A stretch of DNA of 64,000 bases from Fidelibacterota bacterium (GTDB taxonomy: Bacteria; Fidelibacterota; UBA8477; JABMPR01), in the NCBI GenBank assembly GCA_016784025.1, contig JADHVL010000003.1:62001-126000 (forward strand), in the 5' to 3' direction. This document shows positions 35,368 through 44,315 of this stretch, piece by piece. The translations under genes were made by a program, and so were the position numbers. The notes beneath the pieces were generated by a model. That model was not told where the DNA came from. It ran no database searches and worked only from the letters and a program-made list of their open reading frames with translations. Within the stretch, counting starts at the first letter, position 1. Every line of letters begins with the position of its first letter.

Positions 35368-35822
35368 TCAAATCCATGGCTCCCATATCCGTATTTCTTA
35401 TAGCAATTCTACTGGTCAGTTGCGAACCAACTATCCAGGCCATCAATTACGGTCAGGATGGTTGTAGCTACTGCCGTATGACCATAGTCGAAGAACATTA
35501 CGGCTCTGAACTTCTGACCACCAAGGGCAAAGCTCATAAATTTGACTCCATTGAATGTCTGGCAGCTTTTGTAATTAAAGGCGAAGTAGCGACGGAGAAG
35601 ATACACGATTTGTATTTTACTGATTTTGAAGATGCTGGAAATCTCTATCCACTCCAGGATATGATTTTTGTTCAGGCTAAAAAATTGAAAAGTCCCATGG
35701 GCCTGAATCTGTCAGCCTTTCGTACCCAGAAAACTGCAGACGATGTAGCGCTCTTGTATTTTGGCGAGACTATGAACTGGGAGCAGGTTCAGATCTATGT
35801 GGAAACTGCCTGGTTAAAATAA
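35364..35822 (+). CDS. nosL: NosL, copper-binding lipoprotein
   Basis: 152 residues. The lipoprotein signal ends LLVSC. The copper-binding motif CSYCRM (CxxCxM) follows in GQDGCSYCRMTI, and KFDSIECLAAFV is a second family block. NosL hands Cu(I) to NosZ during CuZ assembly. The ATG at 35364 overlaps the upstream stop; frames that start earlier lack a signal peptide. nosD starts right after its stop. Confidence 0.93.
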   Translation: MIKSMAPISVFLIAILLVSCEPTIQAINYGQDGCSYCRMTIVEEHYGSELLTTKGKAHKFDSIECLAAFVIKGEVATEKIHDLYFTDFEDAGNLYPLQDMIFVQAKKLKSPMGLNLSAFRTQKTADDVALLYFGETMNWEQVQIYVETAWLK

Positions 35823-37055
35823 ATGCGCTTGTTCCATACCATATTGATTATCCCTATCATGAGTTCTGCTTTGTGGGCAGGCCTGGTGCAGGTCGGCTCT
35901 GATTATGGTTATGCCACAGTCGCGGAAGGTCTGGAGGCCTCCCTTTCTGGCGATACCGTTTTTGTCCATCCTGGCACCTATGTTGAAAGCGGTCTGACCG
36001 TCCCACACGCCCTCACTCTGATTGGTAAAGACAACCCCATTATCGATGGGAACCATAGCGGTGAAATCCTTACAGTAACTGCAGATGATGTAATTATTGA
36101 AGGCTTCACCTTTAAGGGCTCTGGCCTGAGTCATCTTGATGAAAATGCAGCTGTCCGTTTTGAAGAAGCCAACAATGGCAGGATCAGCCACAATCGATTT
36201 GAAGACAATTTTTTCGCCATCTATGTTTCAAAATCTGAGAACTGTCTCATAGATAATAACACCATCAGGGGCCTGGCTCAGACAGAATCCCGTTCTGGAA
36301 ACGGAATCCATCTCTGGTATTGCAAAAACATTAATATCAGTGGAAATAGCATTTCAGGGCACCGCGACGGGATATATCTGGAGTTTGTGGAACAGTGTGA
36401 AGTCACTCAAAACCATAGCACGAAGAATCTGCGTTATGGTCTGCATTTTATGTTCTCAAATCATAATGAGTACAATAATAACCGATTTGATAATAATGGT
36501 GCTGGTGTGGCTGTGATGTATTCACGGCATGTGGATATGCATAACAATGTATTTGCGGATAACTGGGGGAGTGCTGCTTATGGACTGCTTCTCAAAGATA
36601 TCTATGACAGCAAGATCACTGACAATCAGTTCAACCGCAACACGGTGGGGCTCTACTCTGAAGCCTGTAATAGGATACAGGTTGAAGGCAATAACTTTGA
36701 GAACAATGGCTGGGCTGTGAAAATCATGGCCAATTCCATGGACAACGTGTTTACCCATAACAACTTTATTGCCAATACCTTTGATATTGCCACCAACAGT
36801 CGTCAAAACTTTAACTCCTTCAACCAAAATTACTGGAATCGATATCGGGGTTATGATCTTGATAAAGACGGCATCGGAGACATCCCTTTCCACCCAGTAA
36901 AACTGTTCTCACTGCTCACAGAAAAAAACGAACCAGCCCTCATGCTTATGCGCAGCATCTTTGTAGAAATTATGGATCTCGCTGAAAGCTACATCCCCAT
37001 TCTCACCCCGGCCACCCTCATTGATGCCGAACCTCTCATGAGGATCAACTCATGA
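35823..37055 (+). CDS. nosD: NosD, periplasmic parallel beta-helix protein
   Basis: 410 residues. A signal peptide ends near LWAGL. Most of the protein is a right-handed beta-helix of CASH/PbH1 repeats, for example NGIHLWYCKNINISGNSISG and LKDIYDSKITDNQFNRNTVG. The last 55 or so residues are partly hydrophobic. NosD works with NosF and NosY to finish the CuZ centre. The start codon directly follows the nosL stop, and the stop overlaps the nosF start (37052-37055). Confidence 0.93.
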   Translation: MRLFHTILIIPIMSSALWAGLVQVGSDYGYATVAEGLEASLSGDTVFVHPGTYVESGLTVPHALTLIGKDNPIIDGNHSGEILTVTADDVIIEGFTFKGSGLSHLDENAAVRFEEANNGRISHNRFEDNFFAIYVSKSENCLIDNNTIRGLAQTESRSGNGIHLWYCKNINISGNSISGHRDGIYLEFVEQCEVTQNHSTKNLRYGLHFMFSNHNEYNNNRFDNNGAGVAVMYSRHVDMHNNVFADNWGSAAYGLLLKDIYDSKITDNQFNRNTVGLYSEACNRIQVEGNNFENNGWAVKIMANSMDNVFTHNNFIANTFDIATNSRQNFNSFNQNYWNRYRGYDLDKDGIGDIPFHPVKLFSLLTEKNEPALMLMRSIFVEIMDLAESYIPILTPATLIDAEPLMRINS

Positions 37056-37750
37056 TTAATATTAAGGGATTGAAGAAGCGTTTTGGTCGTCTCGAAGTTC
37101 TCAAAGAGTTGGATGCGCAAATTCAGGAAAATACAATTACTGCTATCGTAGGTCATAATGGTTCAGGTAAAACCACACTAATAAAATGTATGCTTGGTCT
37201 TGATAAATATGATGGTGGCGATATAAGCATCAAAGATTTTAAGCTCAATGGTGACTGGAATTATCGGAGTCAAATTGGCTATATGCCCCAGGTCGCACGT
37301 TTTCCTGAAAACCTCACTGCCTCTGAAGTAATTACCATGATCTCGGATTTGCGTACAGGATCATCAACTCAGGCAGAAGAATTAATCAGCTATTTCAGAC
37401 TTGTTGATGAGATGGAAAAACCGCTTAAAACACTTTCCGGTGGAACACGACAAAAAGTAAATGCAATCGTTGCACTCATGTTTAATCCGGATATTCTTAT
37501 TCTCGATGAACCCACTGCAGGCCTGGATCCCGTTTCAAGCAGTCTTTTAAAAGATAAGATCAATGCTGAAAAGACTGCCGGTAAGACGGTTATCATTACA
37601 TCCCATATCATGAGTGAAATCCAGGAGCTGGCTGACACTATTCTCTATTTACTTGATGGAAAAATATTTTTTGATGGCCCTGTGGATGACTTGATAGCAC
37701 AAACAGGCGAAAAGAACCTTGAGCGCGCCATCGCCAAAATGATGTCCTAA
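37052..37750 (+). CDS. nosF: NosF, ABC transporter ATPase
   Basis: 232 residues. Walker A is GHNGSGKTT, the signature is LSGGTRQKVN, Walker B is ILILDEPTAGLDP, and the switch His is in TSHIM. It powers the NosDFY complex. Its ATG overlaps the nosD stop by 4 bases, and nosY follows after 4 bases. Confidence 0.93.
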   Translation: MINIKGLKKRFGRLEVLKELDAQIQENTITAIVGHNGSGKTTLIKCMLGLDKYDGGDISIKDFKLNGDWNYRSQIGYMPQVARFPENLTASEVITMISDLRTGSSTQAEELISYFRLVDEMEKPLKTLSGGTRQKVNAIVALMFNPDILILDEPTAGLDPVSSSLLKDKINAEKTAGKTVIITSHIMSEIQELADTILYLLDGKIFFDGPVDDLIAQTGEKNLERAIAKMMS

Positions 37751-37754
37751 TGCT

Positions 37755-38537
37755 ATGACGACCTTACTCAAAATTATCAAATATCAACTCCACGACCTCC
37801 TGAGAGGCAAATGGTTTATCATATATACTGCCGTATTCTTTTTGCTCACAGATGGTCTGTTTCGATTTGGAGGAGATTCTGGTCAGGTGGCCCTGAGTCT
37901 CATGAATGTGGTTCTTTTCATCATTCCCCTGGTGAGCATTGTTTTTGGCACCATGTTCTTTTACAATTCCAGAGAGTTCATGGAGCTGCTTTTATCGCAA
38001 CCCATCAGCAGAGTCGCTCTATTTCTGGGTCTGTATCTTGGTCTCACACTCCCTCTTTCGGCTGTTTATCTCATCGGAGTGGGCATTCCATTTATGTATC
38101 ATGCCGGGATAATGACAGGCGGCTATTGGATACTGCTTCTGGTCGGTGTCTCGCTGACCTGGGTTTTCACCGCACTTGCTTTTCTCATCGCAGTTTTGTC
38201 TGAACAGCGCGTAAAAGGTGTTGGAATGACCATCGTGCTCTGGCTGTTTTTTGCCATTCTATATGATGGCATTATCCTCTTTATTCTATTTGCCCTGGAA
38301 GAGTATCCCCTGGAAAAACTGACTTTGATTTTATCCCTGTTTAATCCCATTGATCTGGGGAGAATATTGATGTTACTACAATTTGACATTGCTGCCCTTA
38401 TGGGGTATACCGGTGCCCTTTTTTCAAAGTTTTATGGAAATATGTTTGGATCTGCCGTAGCAGTATTTGCTCTCTGGACCTGGTGCGCGATACCAGCATG
38501 GCTTGGCTATCGAGCTTTTTCAAAGAAAGATTTCTAG
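37755..38537 (+). CDS. nosY: NosY, ABC-2 type permease
   Basis: 260 residues with six hydrophobic segments. The block FFYNSREFMELLLSQPISR is a NosY signature in the first cytoplasmic loop. NosY is the membrane partner of NosF and NosD. The Rrf2 regulator gene begins two bases after its stop. Confidence 0.93.
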   Translation: MTTLLKIIKYQLHDLLRGKWFIIYTAVFFLLTDGLFRFGGDSGQVALSLMNVVLFIIPLVSIVFGTMFFYNSREFMELLLSQPISRVALFLGLYLGLTLPLSAVYLIGVGIPFMYHAGIMTGGYWILLLVGVSLTWVFTALAFLIAVLSEQRVKGVGMTIVLWLFFAILYDGIILFILFALEEYPLEKLTLILSLFNPIDLGRILMLLQFDIAALMGYTGALFSKFYGNMFGSAVAVFALWTWCAIPAWLGYRAFSKKDF

Positions 38538-38538
38538 G

Positions 38539-38973
38539 ATGATATTATCTCGATCAACTGAATACGCCATCCGGCTCATTTTCTATCTGAGTGATCGTCA
38601 GCCATTACCTCAATATGTTCGCATCAAGGATGTCGCTGTTGATCTGGATGTTTCGTACCACCAGCTCGCCAAAGTGGCAAATGTCCTCATTACAAACGAA
38701 ATTTTAAAATCCAATACGGGCCCTACAGGTGGGATTGATCTCTGTGATCATGCCAATAGCCTGCCCCTTTCAGTGGTACTGGACATTTTTGGGGATGTTG
38801 ATATTTTTGATCGCTGTATTCTGGGTTTACATCAATGCTCAGATGAGAACCCCTGTCCCATTCACACAGTTTGGGGAAGTACTCGGAAGGAGTTGAGGTC
38901 CACTTTTTTTGACAAGACTCTAGGTGATTTAAAGACGGATGCATTAATCCCCATTTTTAAAAAGGTCGAATAA
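38539..38973 (+). CDS. Rrf2 family regulator with Fe-S cysteines (NsrR/IscR-like)
   Basis: 144 residues. The winged helix is MILSRSTEYAIRLIFYLSD, then VRIKDVAVDLDVSYHQLAKV and a wing ending GPTGGI. Three cysteines, Cys93, Cys100 and Cys106 (spacing C-x6-C-x5-C), match the cluster ligands of NsrR and IscR. The ATG at 38539 is one base after the nosY stop, so it belongs to the nos operon. Control of the cluster by NO or another cluster-sensitive signal is the likely role (inference). The choice between NsrR and IscR function cannot be made from sequence. Confidence 0.88.
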   Translation: MILSRSTEYAIRLIFYLSDRQPLPQYVRIKDVAVDLDVSYHQLAKVANVLITNEILKSNTGPTGGIDLCDHANSLPLSVVLDIFGDVDIFDRCILGLHQCSDENPCPIHTVWGSTRKELRSTFFDKTLGDLKTDALIPIFKKVE

Positions 38974-39016
38974 GTAATTATAGTGTTATAGCTATTAATC
39001 AAGTAGGAGGAATAAA

Positions 39017-39574
39017 ATGAAAAACGTAAGAATCATGCTGGTGTTAAGCCTCATTGTGATGGCTTTTGTCGCCTGCTCAACAAGTGAAGATACAGCAGCG
39101 GCAAAAGCAGAGAGCTTTGCCAGAGATCATAACCAGGCTGGTGTGAAGGATGATGTATCAGACCCAAATATACTCCAGATCGCCTTGGGAAGCCCTGACC
39201 ATACCACCTTGGTTGCAGGTGTTGTGGCTACTCAGTTGGAAAATGTTTTGGTCGGTGCTGGTCCATTGACAGTCTTCGCCCCAACCAATGCAGCATTTGC
39301 TAAACTGCCTGAGGGCACTCTGGAAACATTGTTAAAACCAGAGAACAAATCCAAACTGGCTGCCATTATCACATCCCACGCCTCTCCTGGAACCTATGCA
39401 GGCGATGGCTTGAAGGATGGTGACCAACTGTATATGGCCACCGGTCATTATGTTGATGTAAAGGTTACTGAAGAAGGAACCTTCGTCAATGGCAGTAAAA
39501 TTCTGGGCACTGTAGATGCTGTGAATGGCGTTGTTCATGTTATCGATGATGTCTTTCTGATTGCTGCTGGATAA
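39017..39574 (+). CDS. Fasciclin (FAS1) domain lipoprotein
   Basis: 185 residues. The lipoprotein signal MKNVRIMLVLSLIVMAFVAC ends in a lipobox (AFVAC). One FAS1 domain follows (about 48-183) with TVFAPTNAAFAKLPEGTLE, ITSHASPGTY and the closing NGVVHVIDDVFL. FAS1 domains act in adhesion and, in some bacteria, bind small ligands. TAGGAGGAATAAA precedes the ATG. It sits between the nos operon and the putative copper module, so it may share their control. Confidence 0.88.
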   Translation: MKNVRIMLVLSLIVMAFVACSTSEDTAAAKAESFARDHNQAGVKDDVSDPNILQIALGSPDHTTLVAGVVATQLENVLVGAGPLTVFAPTNAAFAKLPEGTLETLLKPENKSKLAAIITSHASPGTYAGDGLKDGDQLYMATGHYVDVKVTEEGTFVNGSKILGTVDAVNGVVHVIDDVFLIAAG

Positions 39575-39587
39575 GCATTAAAGCTGA

Positions 39588-39630
39588 GGTGGGAGTCGCA
39601 GGCACAGGTTTGTGACTCCCACCCCACTTT
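39588..39630 (+). terminator. Hairpin after the fasciclin gene
   Basis: GGTGGGAGTCGCA (39588-39600) pairs with TGTGACTCCCACC (39611-39623) with one G-T pair and a 10-base loop. CCACTTTT follows. It is a likely terminator 13 bases after the stop codon. Confidence 0.65.
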
Positions 39631-39707
39631 TCAAAACCCAGGTTTTTATTTTTTCTGAATTGAAAATCTGGTGACTGGGAACCAGTAGAACTAATTTGAA
39701 TTGAACG

Positions 39708-40094
39708 ATGAGACAGAACACAACACTTAGAAAATATTTTACCCTTTTTGTGCTAACCGGATATTGCATTGGGTTAAGTTCTGTATTCCTGCCCCTCATT
39801 GAATATGCCATTGACTACAAGCGGATTGTTGCGGAAAAGTGCGAGAACGTCGCAGTTGTCGAACTAGAGTGTAATGGGAAATGCTACCTTGCCAAACAAG
39901 TCACTAAGCTAGCTGCCCCTGAAACCACTCAGGCAGGATCAAATATTGTCGTATTAAACCTGGGGATAGATCCCCACTTTTCCATTGAAGCAAGTACAAC
40001 ACTCAGCTTCAAATATTCAGAATTATTCCTCACACAAAACATCCCCTTTTCAAACGTAATTATAGAGAAAGTTGGCCAACCTCCCGAGTGTTAA
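39708..40094 (+). CDS. Small Cys-containing membrane or exported protein beside a TonB receptor
   Basis: 128 residues. One hydrophobic segment (about 10-32) is followed by LIEYAIDYKRIVAEKCEN and LECNGKCYLAKQV. The pattern of PxxEYxxNYxxIxxxLC and CNGKCYL is one I know from small unnamed proteins of Bacteroidetes, usually coded near metal-linked TonB receptors. No enzymatic domain is seen. The CxxxC pair could bind a metal such as copper; that is inference. It precedes the YtkA-like gene by 55 bases. Confidence 0.65.
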   Translation: MRQNTTLRKYFTLFVLTGYCIGLSSVFLPLIEYAIDYKRIVAEKCENVAVVELECNGKCYLAKQVTKLAAPETTQAGSNIVVLNLGIDPHFSIEASTTLSFKYSELFLTQNIPFSNVIIEKVGQPPEC

Positions 40095-40149
40095 TAGGTT
40101 CTTTGAACCACCGATAACGACATTATTAACACAATTTGCAGGAGGTAAA

Positions 40150-40959
40150 ATGAAGCTGCGTATATTGCTTATCGCGCTGGCGGGATCATTAATTATGATC
40201 CTGGGGTGTGAAGATAGTGAAAAAGATATCGACGCTACAGAGGATCTGATCCTCATTGGTAGCGCTGTAGATAATGAATTAACCGTCGATCTGTATTCTG
40301 ATGAGGGGCTAAAAGTCGGCTTAAATAAACTCTATTTTGAACTTACTGATATTGCATCAGAAGACCAAATAACAGAGGCTCAAATAACTCAAAAACCCAT
40401 TATGCACATGGAGACAATGAACCATTCTTGCCCTGTTGCTGGACCAGAAAGTACATCCAATTCAGACGGATTGTTTGAGAGCGAGGTCGTTTTCATCATG
40501 GCCAGTGGGATGATGGGGACCTGGGATGATACTGTCTTTGTTGAGAACTACGATGCCAACACATTTCATACCGTAGTTTTTGAGAACTTGACAGTTCAGG
40601 AAACCGACATGAAGAAGAATCTGGTCTTTGAGGATGCTGATACGAACCAGGTGATTTATATCGTCACACTCAATGGGCTGGATGATCCAAAAGTTGGCTT
40701 GAATGATTTGGTCCTGACGGTTCACAAAAAGCAAACCATGATGAGTTTCCCTGAGGTCGCCGATCTGTCTGTTTCAATTAATCCTCAGATGCCTGACATG
40801 GGTCATGGCTCTGAAGGAAATGTTGATCCAGTCTACACAGAAAATGGCAAATATGAAGGCGGTGTTGCCTTTAGCATGACTGGATATTGGACTATCGACT
40901 TTACAGTATCCCAGGGGAGTGAGGAGCTGGGTACGGTTCAATATGCAGTTAATTTCTAA
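40150..40959 (+). CDS. YtkA-like lipoprotein, Met/His-rich, probable copper binder
   Basis: 269 residues. The lipoprotein signal MKLRILLIALAGSLIMILGC is followed by two beta-sandwich-like halves. The second half has INPQMPDMGHGSEGNVDP and YEGGVAFSMTGYWTIDF, the YtkA/FixH-like pattern. Met and His residues cluster in PIMHMETMNHSCP and MPDMGHG, as expected for Cu(I) binding. GCAGGAGGTAAA precedes the ATG. The 3' end overlaps the start of the TonB receptor gene, so the two are translationally coupled. Confidence 0.75.
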   Translation: MKLRILLIALAGSLIMILGCEDSEKDIDATEDLILIGSAVDNELTVDLYSDEGLKVGLNKLYFELTDIASEDQITEAQITQKPIMHMETMNHSCPVAGPESTSNSDGLFESEVVFIMASGMMGTWDDTVFVENYDANTFHTVVFENLTVQETDMKKNLVFEDADTNQVIYIVTLNGLDDPKVGLNDLVLTVHKKQTMMSFPEVADLSVSINPQMPDMGHGSEGNVDPVYTENGKYEGGVAFSMTGYWTIDFTVSQGSEELGTVQYAVNF

Positions 40960-43180
40960 ATTCCTCATTATCCTGATTCTGGGCGGCAGTCTTGTCGCCC
41001 AGACTGGGATGGTTGTAGGTCAAGTGGTTGATCGATCTACTGGCTTGCCTCTGGTTGGTGCAAATATTATGGTTCAGGCCTCAAATTTGGGAACTGCTGC
41101 TGATCTGGAGGGTCTGTTTATCATCATGCTTCCGGAAGGAAATGCCATCATCTCTTGTTCAATGATAGGGTATGCACCAGTTACACATCCCGTATCTGTT
41201 ATTACTGGCGAAACCAGGGACCTCACTTTTGAATTGAAGCCAGTTACGATTGAATCCAAACATTTCGTCACAGTTCAAGGGGAAAAAACCTCAGGACATA
41301 TGCTGGGACATCTCCAGCAGACCAATCTATCTACGACTGAGAACCTGATATCAATGATCGAGGGAGTCAGCCTGATTGCCCGAGGAAGTTATGCCCAGGA
41401 ACCAAGCATCCGGGGAATGTCCGGGGGACGGATGAATGTTACCATCAATGGTATGAAAAGTTTTGGCGCCTGTACAGATCGTATGGATCCCATCACTTCC
41501 TATGTTGAAGCCGATGCCCTCAATTCAATTGAAATCGGCAAAGGTGCCCTCTCTATTCAACATGGTTCCACAGTCGGTGGTTCCCTGAATTTGACCATGA
41601 ATCAGCCAAAATATGCCTCACAACAATCAACGCACTGGCAAATAAAGGGCGGTCTTGATCATGGATCCCGGGAAAGGAAATTTTCGTTTTCCTGGAACAG
41701 GACTTCTCCTGGAAGCGGTTTATCTTTGAGTGGTGCCTACCGCAAAGCAGAGGACTATGCTGCTGCGGATAAGCAGATCGTACCTTTTACAGGTTTTGAA
41801 AAGATGAATTTGAATTTTGGGTATAAGAAACGTCTTAATCAGAAAAGCCAACTCCTATTCGAATTGGTGAGTGATGATGCCTATGATGTGGGCTATTCTG
41901 CCTTGCCCATGGATGTTGGGTATGCCCGCCTAAGAATGGCTGGTTTTTCAATCAATACCAGTGGTATAAGTCCCAATATTTTAAAAGCTGAATGGAAAGT
42001 ATATGGCAATGCCATTGACCATTGGATGGATGATAGTAAACGAGAGTTACTGTTCATGGATATGCACATGGATATGCCGGGATTTACTCGTACTGCAGGT
42101 TCCTATATTGATCTACTACTAGGGAAAAGTGCCCAAAGTTTGCTCAAGTTGAGAAGTGACTTTTATTGGACCTCAAGCTATGCCGACATGGTGATGTACC
42201 CAGAAGGTTCAAGTCCGATGGAAATGGTCACCTGGCCCGGGGTTGAACGTTGGAATATGGGTCAGTTCATGGAGTATCAGTCTATAATTATACCTAAAAT
42301 TAACGTCAATCTGTCCCTGCGTTATGATTTGTTCCATTCCATGGCGACCAATGAAATGGGTCAGGATGAACTGCATATATTTTACCCTGATAATGATCTG
42401 GAAAGACTGGACCATCTGCTCAGCGCCAATGCCCATCTCGCCTATAATGTCACGAACAATTGGAACTCAGTGTTGTCATTTGCATCAGGTCAACGCATGC
42501 CCACGGTTTCTGAAGCCTATGGCTATTATCTGTACAATCCAGTTGATGGGTATCTGTATCTGGGGAATCCAGATCTCCCCGTTGAAGCCAGTCAACAGGT
42601 CGAATGGCAGAACAGCTTGACATCCTCCCACGGACGCATGAGTCTGAATCTGTATTTTTACAAATTTAGCCACTATATCTTTGGACAGATCATGAGTGAA
42701 GATGCTTTCAGCTATGCAAATGGCTGGAAAAAATATGTAGATGGGGGAGTCGCTCAGATTTCAGGTTTAGAATGGTCCATATTGCACCGGTTTTCCCCTC
42801 ACTTCATTTTCCAAGGAGGTGTGAATTATGAAGAGAGTTATCTGGATGATTTCCAGGATTTCCTGCCTCTTATTCCACCCTTGGAAGTTCATGGCTCACT
42901 GACCTATGAGAGCAGACGATTTTGGGTACAAATGGATACACGCGGCGCTGCGCTTCAGGCTAACAATTCTAAAGTAAGTGGTGAGAATCCAACGCCAGCA
43001 TTTCTGACTCTCAACCTCAAAGGAGAGCTTGATCTTCTGCCGGGGCTAAAACTGAATCTAGGGGTCAACAATTTGACCAATCAACTCTACCATGAGCATC
43101 TCGATTGGGGTGATGTTTACCGACCTGGTAGGAGTGGCTTTATCTCAATTACCCTGGACAATGGGATTATGGGGCAATAG
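40943..43180 (+). CDS. TonB-dependent receptor, OprC/NosA-like (probable copper import)
   Basis: 745 residues. The signal peptide ends near LVAQT. A CarboxypepD-regulatory domain (about 20-105) precedes the plug, which has EPSIRGMSGGRMNVTINGM and CTDRMDPITSYVEAD (Cys177, Arg180-Met181-Asp182-Pro183). An RMDPPTAY-type block is typical of the OprC/NosA copper receptors. A Met-rich run MDMHMDM (Met372 to Met378) lies in the barrel. NosA-type receptors supply copper for NosZ. The ATG at 40943 lies inside the end of the upstream gene; a GTG 24 bases earlier is possible. The copper role is inferred from these motifs and from the nos genes nearby. Confidence 0.8.
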   Translation: MQLISKFLIILILGGSLVAQTGMVVGQVVDRSTGLPLVGANIMVQASNLGTAADLEGLFIIMLPEGNAIISCSMIGYAPVTHPVSVITGETRDLTFELKPVTIESKHFVTVQGEKTSGHMLGHLQQTNLSTTENLISMIEGVSLIARGSYAQEPSIRGMSGGRMNVTINGMKSFGACTDRMDPITSYVEADALNSIEIGKGALSIQHGSTVGGSLNLTMNQPKYASQQSTHWQIKGGLDHGSRERKFSFSWNRTSPGSGLSLSGAYRKAEDYAAADKQIVPFTGFEKMNLNFGYKKRLNQKSQLLFELVSDDAYDVGYSALPMDVGYARLRMAGFSINTSGISPNILKAEWKVYGNAIDHWMDDSKRELLFMDMHMDMPGFTRTAGSYIDLLLGKSAQSLLKLRSDFYWTSSYADMVMYPEGSSPMEMVTWPGVERWNMGQFMEYQSIIIPKINVNLSLRYDLFHSMATNEMGQDELHIFYPDNDLERLDHLLSANAHLAYNVTNNWNSVLSFASGQRMPTVSEAYGYYLYNPVDGYLYLGNPDLPVEASQQVEWQNSLTSSHGRMSLNLYFYKFSHYIFGQIMSEDAFSYANGWKKYVDGGVAQISGLEWSILHRFSPHFIFQGGVNYEESYLDDFQDFLPLIPPLEVHGSLTYESRRFWVQMDTRGAALQANNSKVSGENPTPAFLTLNLKGELDLLPGLKLNLGVNNLTNQLYHEHLDWGDVYRPGRSGFISITLDNGIMGQ

Positions 43181-43282
43181 CCTGGATCCCCAAGAAGGTT
43201 ATTTAATTTGAGTGAGACCAATTCAAGAGTTTGGAGATGATAAAAGGGTAGTGTTTTTAATTTCCAAAACCAAATTTGGCGC

Positions 43283-44125
43283 ATGACCTTTTCACCCTTT
43301 TCAATTGAAGCTCATACAAAAGTAAATCTGGCCTTGCGTGTATTAGGCAAGCGACCAGACGGTTACCATGATTTAGATACGGTATTTCAGGAAATGGACT
43401 GGGGTGATGTTGTCCATTTTGAACCTGCTGATAAATTCACTTTCATAATGACCGGACTGAGCTTTGATGATGGTGGGAATAACATCTGTCGCCATGCCGA
43501 AAAATTGTTCAGAGAAGCCACCGGTGAAGCGCTCTCCGTAAAGATATCATTAGAGAAAAAAGTACCACCTGGCTCTGGAATAGGTGGCGGCAGTGCCGAC
43601 GGTGCTGCCGTACTCAAGGGCTTGAATCAAATCGCAGGATACCCGCTTTCCACAGGGCGCTTGGTGGAGCTGGCTTTGGAGCTAGGTGCTGATGTGCCTT
43701 TCTTTATTGAGGGTGGCCTGCAACATGGGCAAGGCGTTGGTGAGAAACTGGAGAAACTTGAGTTAGGCTTTGAGGGCTTCGTCCTGCTCGTTATTCCCCC
43801 CATTCATGTCTCTACAAAACAGGCATTTGAAGCATTAAAAATACCATTGACACCCCCTAAGGCTCCGTTTACTTTTGGCCGCCTTTTAGAGAAGGCAACA
43901 CTGGTACGGTTTTTTGATAACGAATTTGAATCTGTAGTTTTTCATATACATCCAGAAATTGGCGCGCTTAAAAGCGAGCTCCTTATGCTAGGAGCATATT
44001 TTGCCAGTTTGTCGGGTAGTGGCTCGACTGTGTATGGCATCTTTGACAGCCTTGATCAAGCCCGGGCTGCTCAATCGTTTTTTATAAACCGTTACCATAC
44101 CCAGATCACCCTCCCCGTCATCTAA
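43283..44125 (+). CDS. ispE: 4-diphosphocytidyl-2-C-methyl-D-erythritol kinase
   Basis: 280 residues, a GHMP kinase. AHTKVNLALRVLGKRPDGYH is the IspE N-terminus, and the ATP loop is PPGSGIGGGSADGA. The late block ASLSGSGSTVYGIF closes the fold. IspE phosphorylates CDP-ME in the MEP pathway. With ispF at 30777 it shows that the MEP route is present. tRNA-Gln follows 9 bases after the stop. Confidence 0.95.
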   Translation: MTFSPFSIEAHTKVNLALRVLGKRPDGYHDLDTVFQEMDWGDVVHFEPADKFTFIMTGLSFDDGGNNICRHAEKLFREATGEALSVKISLEKKVPPGSGIGGGSADGAAVLKGLNQIAGYPLSTGRLVELALELGADVPFFIEGGLQHGQGVGEKLEKLELGFEGFVLLVIPPIHVSTKQAFEALKIPLTPPKAPFTFGRLLEKATLVRFFDNEFESVVFHIHPEIGALKSELLMLGAYFASLSGSGSTVYGIFDSLDQARAAQSFFINRYHTQITLPVI

Positions 44126-44134
44126 ATATTGCCT

Positions 44135-44205
44135 TCCGGGATCGTTCAATGGTAGGACACCAGCTTTTGGAGCTGGTCATGGGGGTTCGAATCCTCCTCC
44201 CGGAA
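44135..44205 (+). tRNA. tRNA-Gln(TTG)
   Basis: A 71-base cloverleaf. The acceptor stem TCCGGGA/TCCCGGA has 7 perfect pairs. The D stem is GTTC/GGAC, and the anticodon stem CCAGC/GCTGG closes the loop TTTTGGA with anticodon TTG at positions 34-36. The T arm is GGGGG TTCGAAT CCTCC, with one G-T pair. The U1-A72 end pair is typical of tRNA-Gln. CCA is not encoded. It lies between ispE and prs. Confidence 0.95.
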
Positions 44206-44315
44206 CACTTTCTATTTCAAGTCAACATGTACCTGGTCCCTGACAAAAGTCAGAACTGGGACGACTTGAATAGTTACATACCAAAAACGCAAACCAACAA
44301 ACGGAAATCGAGCGA

